A stretch of DNA of 64,000 bases from Flavisolibacter sp035998945 (GTDB lineage Bacteria; Bacteroidota; Bacteroidia; Chitinophagales; Chitinophagaceae), in contig DASYHD010000022.1 of the NCBI GenBank assembly GCA_035998945.1, positions 186,001 through 250,000 of the forward strand, in the 5' to 3' direction. The translations under genes and the position numbers were made by a program. The stretch's first letter is position 1; each line of letters opens with the position of its first letter. This document shows positions 60,278 to 64,000 of this stretch, piece after piece. The notes beneath the pieces were generated by a model that worked only from the letters and a program-made list of their open reading frames with translations, did no database searches and had not been told where the DNA came from.

Positions 60278-61842
60278 AATTGTCCCTGTTTATTCAACAG
60301 GTCGAAATAAGGTGTCAGGTCTTTGCCCAGTTCTTTTTCCATAACGGCTTTGAAATCTTCCGGGTAAGGATGTTTAAATTTCCACTGGTTGAAATAGGCT
60401 TTCATGGCCTTGTCAACGGCTTCGCGGCCAAACTCAATTTCAAAATAATACATCCATACGGCTGTTTTCAGGTAAGTGACAATCCCGTATTCTTCTTTGT
60501 TGGCAAAATCAGCTGCGGGTGTTTCAATCGGCGTTTTCATCGGGATCTGGTTCATCGCGTTGTAAAGAATCGACTGGAACTCACCCACCGGTTTTTTCTT
60601 TACCTCTTCGGGAATCTGGTTGCCGAAAATGCTGTTGGATTTCCAGCGTTCCGCCTCGTAGCGGAACTGGTAATAGGTGTTTATTCCTTCATCCAGCCAG
60701 GCATGGTTACGTTCATTGGTAGCCAGAATGCCATAGAGCCAGTTATGCCCAACTTCATGCGCAATCACGGCGTCCAGCGAAGGTTCATCGGCGTCGGGAG
60801 AGGTGATCAGCGTGACCATCGGGTATTCCATGCCACCCGACATGTCGTTCTTCGGACCTTCCACTGCCTGTACTACCGGGTAGGGGTATTCGCCGATGTA
60901 ATCTGAATACTTGCGTGTGCTTTCCTTTACATAGCTGGTACTGTTCACCCAATATTTATTGCCATCAGGATGGTGATAGGTGAATACATCTACCGTGCGG
61001 GTAGGAAGCTGCAGGGTGTCGTAACGCACAACAAAATTCTTATCGGCAAACCAGGCAAAATCGTGTACGTTTTCTGCTGTATAGCGCAATGTTTTTGTGG
61101 CCCCGGTTGCTTTGTAAGCTACCTTGTTGGTAGCCGCTTTTGCAGCCACATTGGCTTTGCCAATGGCTTTGTATTGCGCCAGTTCTGCGTCGTTGTGCAG
61201 GGTGCCGGTTGAACCAACAATATAGGCCGAAGGCGTTGTAATATTTACCGAAAAGCTTCCGAACTCGCTGTAGAATTCACCCTGGTCGAGGTAGGGCATG
61301 GGGTGCCAGCCTTTCCGGTCGTATACCGCGGGTTTGGGATACCACTGGGTAACGATATACGATTGCCCATTATAGCCCGAACGCGAATTGTAGGTAGCCA
61401 ACTTTGTATGAAACGGTGTTGTGATGGTGATCTTTTTACCCGGTTCGAGTGGCTGCGGCAACAATACTTTTATCACATCAATATAGGTCGGGTGCCGTTC
61501 GGTTTGCAGGCGCTGACCGGCGGCCATAAAATTCAGGCTATCCATGTAGCCTTTGTCTTTGATGGCAGCAAGTCGTTTGGCGCCATCCTTATCTTTTGCT
61601 ACCTGTTTGGCAAAGGCTGTGCTGTCGTTTTTATAGGCATTTGGCCAAAGATGGAACCAAATGAATGAAAGCTTGTCCGGGCTGTTGTTGGTATAATCCA
61701 GCGTCAGGAATCCTTTTAAGGCATGTTGCTTGTCGTTTAAGGCTACGTCAATTTTGTAATCCACCTGCTGCTGCCAGTAATCCTGTGCAAAGGCAAGGAA
61801 CTGGAGGCTGCTGGCCAGGAACAATAAAAAGAGTTTTTTCAT
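60274..61842 (-). CDS. M1 family zinc aminopeptidase
   Basis: 522 residues. Signal peptide (LFLASSLQFLAFAQ), M1 N-terminal beta domain with PKPAVYDRKGWHPMPYLDQ, and catalytic HEVGHNW with WLDEGINTYY as the third ligand. It ends just after the catalytic/C-terminal helical region, without the barrel extension of its neighbour. It would cleave N-terminal residues from peptides outside the cytoplasm. It is a tandem paralog of the 57102-59945 gene and is expressed in the same direction. The stop codon lies in an intergenic repeat. Confidence 0.9.
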   Translation of the reverse strand: MKKLFLLFLASSLQFLAFAQDYWQQQVDYKIDVALNDKQHALKGFLTLDYTNNSPDKLSFIWFHLWPNAYKNDSTAFAKQVAKDKDGAKRLAAIKDKGYMDSLNFMAAGQRLQTERHPTYIDVIKVLLPQPLEPGKKITITTPFHTKLATYNSRSGYNGQSYIVTQWYPKPAVYDRKGWHPMPYLDQGEFYSEFGSFSVNITTPSAYIVGSTGTLHNDAELAQYKAIGKANVAAKAATNKVAYKATGATKTLRYTAENVHDFAWFADKNFVVRYDTLQLPTRTVDVFTYHHPDGNKYWVNSTSYVKESTRKYSDYIGEYPYPVVQAVEGPKNDMSGGMEYPMVTLITSPDADEPSLDAVIAHEVGHNWLYGILATNERNHAWLDEGINTYYQFRYEAERWKSNSIFGNQIPEEVKKKPVGEFQSILYNAMNQIPMKTPIETPAADFANKEEYGIVTYLKTAVWMYYFEIEFGREAVDKAMKAYFNQWKFKHPYPEDFKAVMEKELGKDLTPYFDLLNKQGQL

Positions 61843-62077
61843 GTAAAGGTTTTAGAACGGGAAGTAAAATAATAAAAACCGGTGGGAGAGCGGTGTAAGG
61901 GCTTTAGGTTTAACGCCGTTCTCACACAATACGCCGTTGAGGTTAACAAGTTGCAAAGCACACCTGTTCTTCCATTTTCGCAAGTGAACTGCCTGGTGAA
62001 AGGGGGGCTCCGGTAAAATAAAATGCCGGCGTGGCCGTCATTCCTGTTCAATATATTACTAAAAAGCAAAAGTATTT

Positions 62078-63220
62078 TTATTTGAAGCTTTCCATCAGCC
62101 AGGTATAAAAGGCAGGGAATTCTTCCCGCCAGGTATCTTCGCTGTGTTTGCCCTCTGGACGGATATGTTTTTTTATATCCAGTTTTGATTTCTGCTGCAG
62201 AATTTCAGAATACGATGAAAGATCCGGTACCATGCTTTCGCTTTCCTGCTGTCCTGCATAAAAATACATGCGGCCTTTTGCTTTGGAAGCTTTTTGCATG
62301 GTGTAGTCTTTCAGCCCCGGATTGATCCAGAACGCCGGTGAAAAAACACCTGCGGCACCAAACCTGTCGGGGTATTTTAACATGGCATAATACGAAATTA
62401 ATCCCCCCATCGAGCTCCCCGCGATGGCTGTATAGCGTGAACTCTTTTTTGTGCGGTAGTGATTGTTGATGTAAGGCATCAGGGTTTGTACCAGGAAATC
62501 CACATATGCATCTCCTTCCCCTTTTCCATATTGATCCATATCAAAAGGTGCGTATTCATTTATGCGTTTTTCGCCGGCATGATCCACTGCAACCACGATC
62601 ATTTCGCCGGCCTGTTGCCCCAGTGTATCCAGTGCTTCATCCACACCCCATTCGCCAAAACCAGCGGTGGCATGATCAAAGAGGTTTTGCCCGTCGTGCA
62701 TGTAGAGTACGGGGTATTTTTTCTTTGTAGTTGCATAAGAATGGGGAAGATAGATCCAAACCCGCCGGTTTCGGTTCAGTTGCGGCATATAGAAAGCCGA
62801 ATCCAGAATGTGAACGTTCTTTGAAGCGGTGGTTTCTTTTGGCTTTTTCGGAAAATGATCGGCCCAATGATCGATTTCAACCAATACAGTGGTGTCTTTT
62901 TCAATGGTGATCATCCTGTTTTCAACGGGAAGGCCGCCTTTGCCCGATTCGGCGCCATCCCAACTGCCCAGCGTAAATTTATATTCAAACATACCCTTCG
63001 GTAAGTCAATTGTAATGCCGTTTTTATCCTTGTTCACAACTGCTGCATATGTTTTGTCCCGCGGATTCCACCGGTTGAACGATCCTGCCAGGTAAATGGT
63101 ATCCGCAGGATTGTGATAGGAGGGAAGCCGTTTAAAAACAAAATGCACATGGTATTGTGCATTTGATAAGGTAGTAAACAAGATGAAAGCGAGGGCCGCA
63201 ACGCCTTTTTTCATGGGCAT
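62078..63220 (-). CDS. Secreted alpha/beta-hydrolase esterase with N-terminal E-set domain
   Basis: 380 residues. Signal peptide (ALAFILFTTLSNAQ), then a beta-sandwich (about 25-120, YLAGSFNRWNP as in CBM48/E-set domains), then an esterase-D-like domain with VLYMHDGQNLFD, the nucleophile elbow GSSMGG and PEGKHSEDTW carrying the His. It acts on an ester in the periplasm or outside. Similar proteins include iron-siderophore esterases and feruloyl esterase relatives. The start overlaps the dapA stop by one base, so it is likely co-transcribed with dapA. Confidence 0.85.
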   Translation of the reverse strand: MPMKKGVAALAFILFTTLSNAQYHVHFVFKRLPSYHNPADTIYLAGSFNRWNPRDKTYAAVVNKDKNGITIDLPKGMFEYKFTLGSWDGAESGKGGLPVENRMITIEKDTTVLVEIDHWADHFPKKPKETTASKNVHILDSAFYMPQLNRNRRVWIYLPHSYATTKKKYPVLYMHDGQNLFDHATAGFGEWGVDEALDTLGQQAGEMIVVAVDHAGEKRINEYAPFDMDQYGKGEGDAYVDFLVQTLMPYINNHYRTKKSSRYTAIAGSSMGGLISYYAMLKYPDRFGAAGVFSPAFWINPGLKDYTMQKASKAKGRMYFYAGQQESESMVPDLSSYSEILQQKSKLDIKKHIRPEGKHSEDTWREEFPAFYTWLMESFK

Positions 63221-64000
63221 TATTTGAGGGTTTGCAAGTATGCTTTTACCTGCTCATGAAGGGAAGCGCTCAAGGGCACCACCGGTAAGCGCAGGTAATT
63301 CTGTATGATTCCCAACTCGCTTAAAACGGCTTTTACACCTGCCGGATTGTTTTCAGCAAACAGGAGGTCATAACCCTGCAGTAGACGGTTGTTGTAGCTG
63401 CGGGCCAATTCAAAATCATTGTTCAGCGCTGCCTGCACCAGGCGTGAAAAATCTTTGGGAAAACAGTTGGCGGCCACACTGATCACACCATCCATGCCGC
63501 AGGCAATTTGTGCCAGGGCAAGATTATCATCGCCGCTCACTACCATAAATTCCTGTGGCTTGTCGCGAAGAATCTGCATGCATTGCGCCATGTTGCCGCT
63601 GGCTTCTTTGATGCCGGCAATGTTGCTGACTTCATTCGCCAGGCGAATAGTGGTGTTTGCCGCAATGTTACTGCCGGTGCGGCCCGGTACGTTGTAAAGG
63701 ATAATGGGTTTGGTGGTTACAGAAGCCAGGGCTTTGTAATGCTGGAAGATGCCTTCCTGCGAAGGTTTGTTGTAATAGGGGCTGGCCGATAAAATGCCCA
63801 TGGCTTTTTCGACAGGAAAAGTTTCTATGTCTTTGATGAGAGCAGCGGTGTTGTTGCCGCCAATCCCGATCACAACAGGAACCCTGGCCGAAACAGCAGA
63901 AAAAGTAGCCTGGATGATATCCAGCTTTTCTTCCCGGCTCAGGGTGGGTGTTTCGCCGGTTGTACCCAGTGTTACAATGTACTGTACGCCGCCTTCAATC
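63220..64000 (-). CDS. dapA: 4-hydroxy-tetrahydrodipicolinate synthase, 5' part cut by the window edge
   Basis: The frame runs from its stop at 63220 to the window end without a stop, about 260 residues. Schiff-base Lys in GIKEASGN, the catalytic Tyr in ILYNVPGRTGSN and the TTGE motif (edge side) are present. It condenses pyruvate with aspartate semialdehyde in lysine/diaminopimelate synthesis, in the cytoplasm. The remaining N-terminus is outside this window. It is upstream of the esterase gene on the same strand. Confidence 0.92.
   Translation of the reverse strand, partial: IEGGVQYIVTLGTTGETPTLSREEKLDIIQATFSAVSARVPVVIGIGGNNTAALIKDIETFPVEKAMGILSASPYYNKPSQEGIFQHYKALASVTTKPIILYNVPGRTGSNIAANTTIRLANEVSNIAGIKEASGNMAQCMQILRDKPQEFMVVSGDDNLALAQIACGMDGVISVAANCFPKDFSRLVQAALNNDFELARSYNNRLLQGYDLLFAENNPAGVKAVLSELGIIQNYLRLPVVPLSASLHEQVKAYLQTLK

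Noticed and set aside
1..64000. CRISPR arrays, riboswitches, rRNA or replication origins
   Set aside because: No regularly spaced direct repeats, aptamer motifs, ribosomal RNA or DnaA-box clusters were found on reading both strands.

Overview
The window looks like a chromosomal segment from an aerobic or facultative member of the Bacteroidetes, most likely Chitinophagaceae. The evidence is lipoprotein signal peptides, M1 peptidases, a secreted Gfo/Idh/MocA oxidoreductase with a twin-arginine signal, genes mostly without Shine-Dalgarno sites, and promoter-like TAnnTTTG boxes. No CRISPR array, rRNA, intact tRNA or intact mobile element was seen. The taxon is inferred from gene content, not from a marker gene.

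0-10.2 kb (+ strand) is a carbohydrate locus. It holds a TAT-exported oxidoreductase, a sodium:solute symporter, a NagA-like deacetylase, a cytosolic oxidoreductase, a NagB-like protein with altered active-site motifs, a haem-c dehydrogenase lipoprotein and an acetyl-esterase. It reads as uptake and breakdown of an N-acetylated, possibly oxidised or modified amino sugar. 10.25-11.69 kb is a gene-poor scar with a frameshifted IS1-type transposase remnant and an isolated tRNA 3' end. 11.7-20.6 kb carries envelope proteins, a KefC/KefF-type potassium efflux pair, a pirin, small unknown genes and a large outer-membrane protein.

20.7-34.5 kb (- strand) is one long directional energy cluster, transcribed as ferredoxin, korA, korB, nuoA-B-C-D-H-I-J-K-L-M-N, then an unknown Pro/Ala-rich protein. 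The NADH-binding module nuoE-F-G is absent. A giant pyruvate:ferredoxin oxidoreductase (nifJ) follows at 35.4-38.9 kb on the other strand. Together these suggest a complex I fed by reduced ferredoxin from 2-oxoacid oxidation. 39.4-52.4 kb is mixed: sterol desaturase, a TIGR04283-type glycosyltransferase, methylglyoxal synthase, an ABC ATPase, an MBL hydrolase, a truncated haemoglobin, a large GMC oxidoreductase, and an arsenosugar-type trio (peroxidase-like, ArsS radical SAM, TIGR04282-type transferase) followed by an acyltransferase. 52.7-64 kb holds an alpha-helical unknown, a small Gly-ended peptide, OsmC, a GNAT/FemAB-like protein, two M1 peptidases (one fused to a probable beta-barrel), an esterase and the 3' part of dapA.

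The most novel signal is non-coding. Five short intergenic elements share one plan: a conserved 22-25 nt box, a 9-bp stem with varying sequence, a TTCT/TTCC tetraloop and a U-tract. They look like an undescribed family of small RNAs or terminator-linked leaders.
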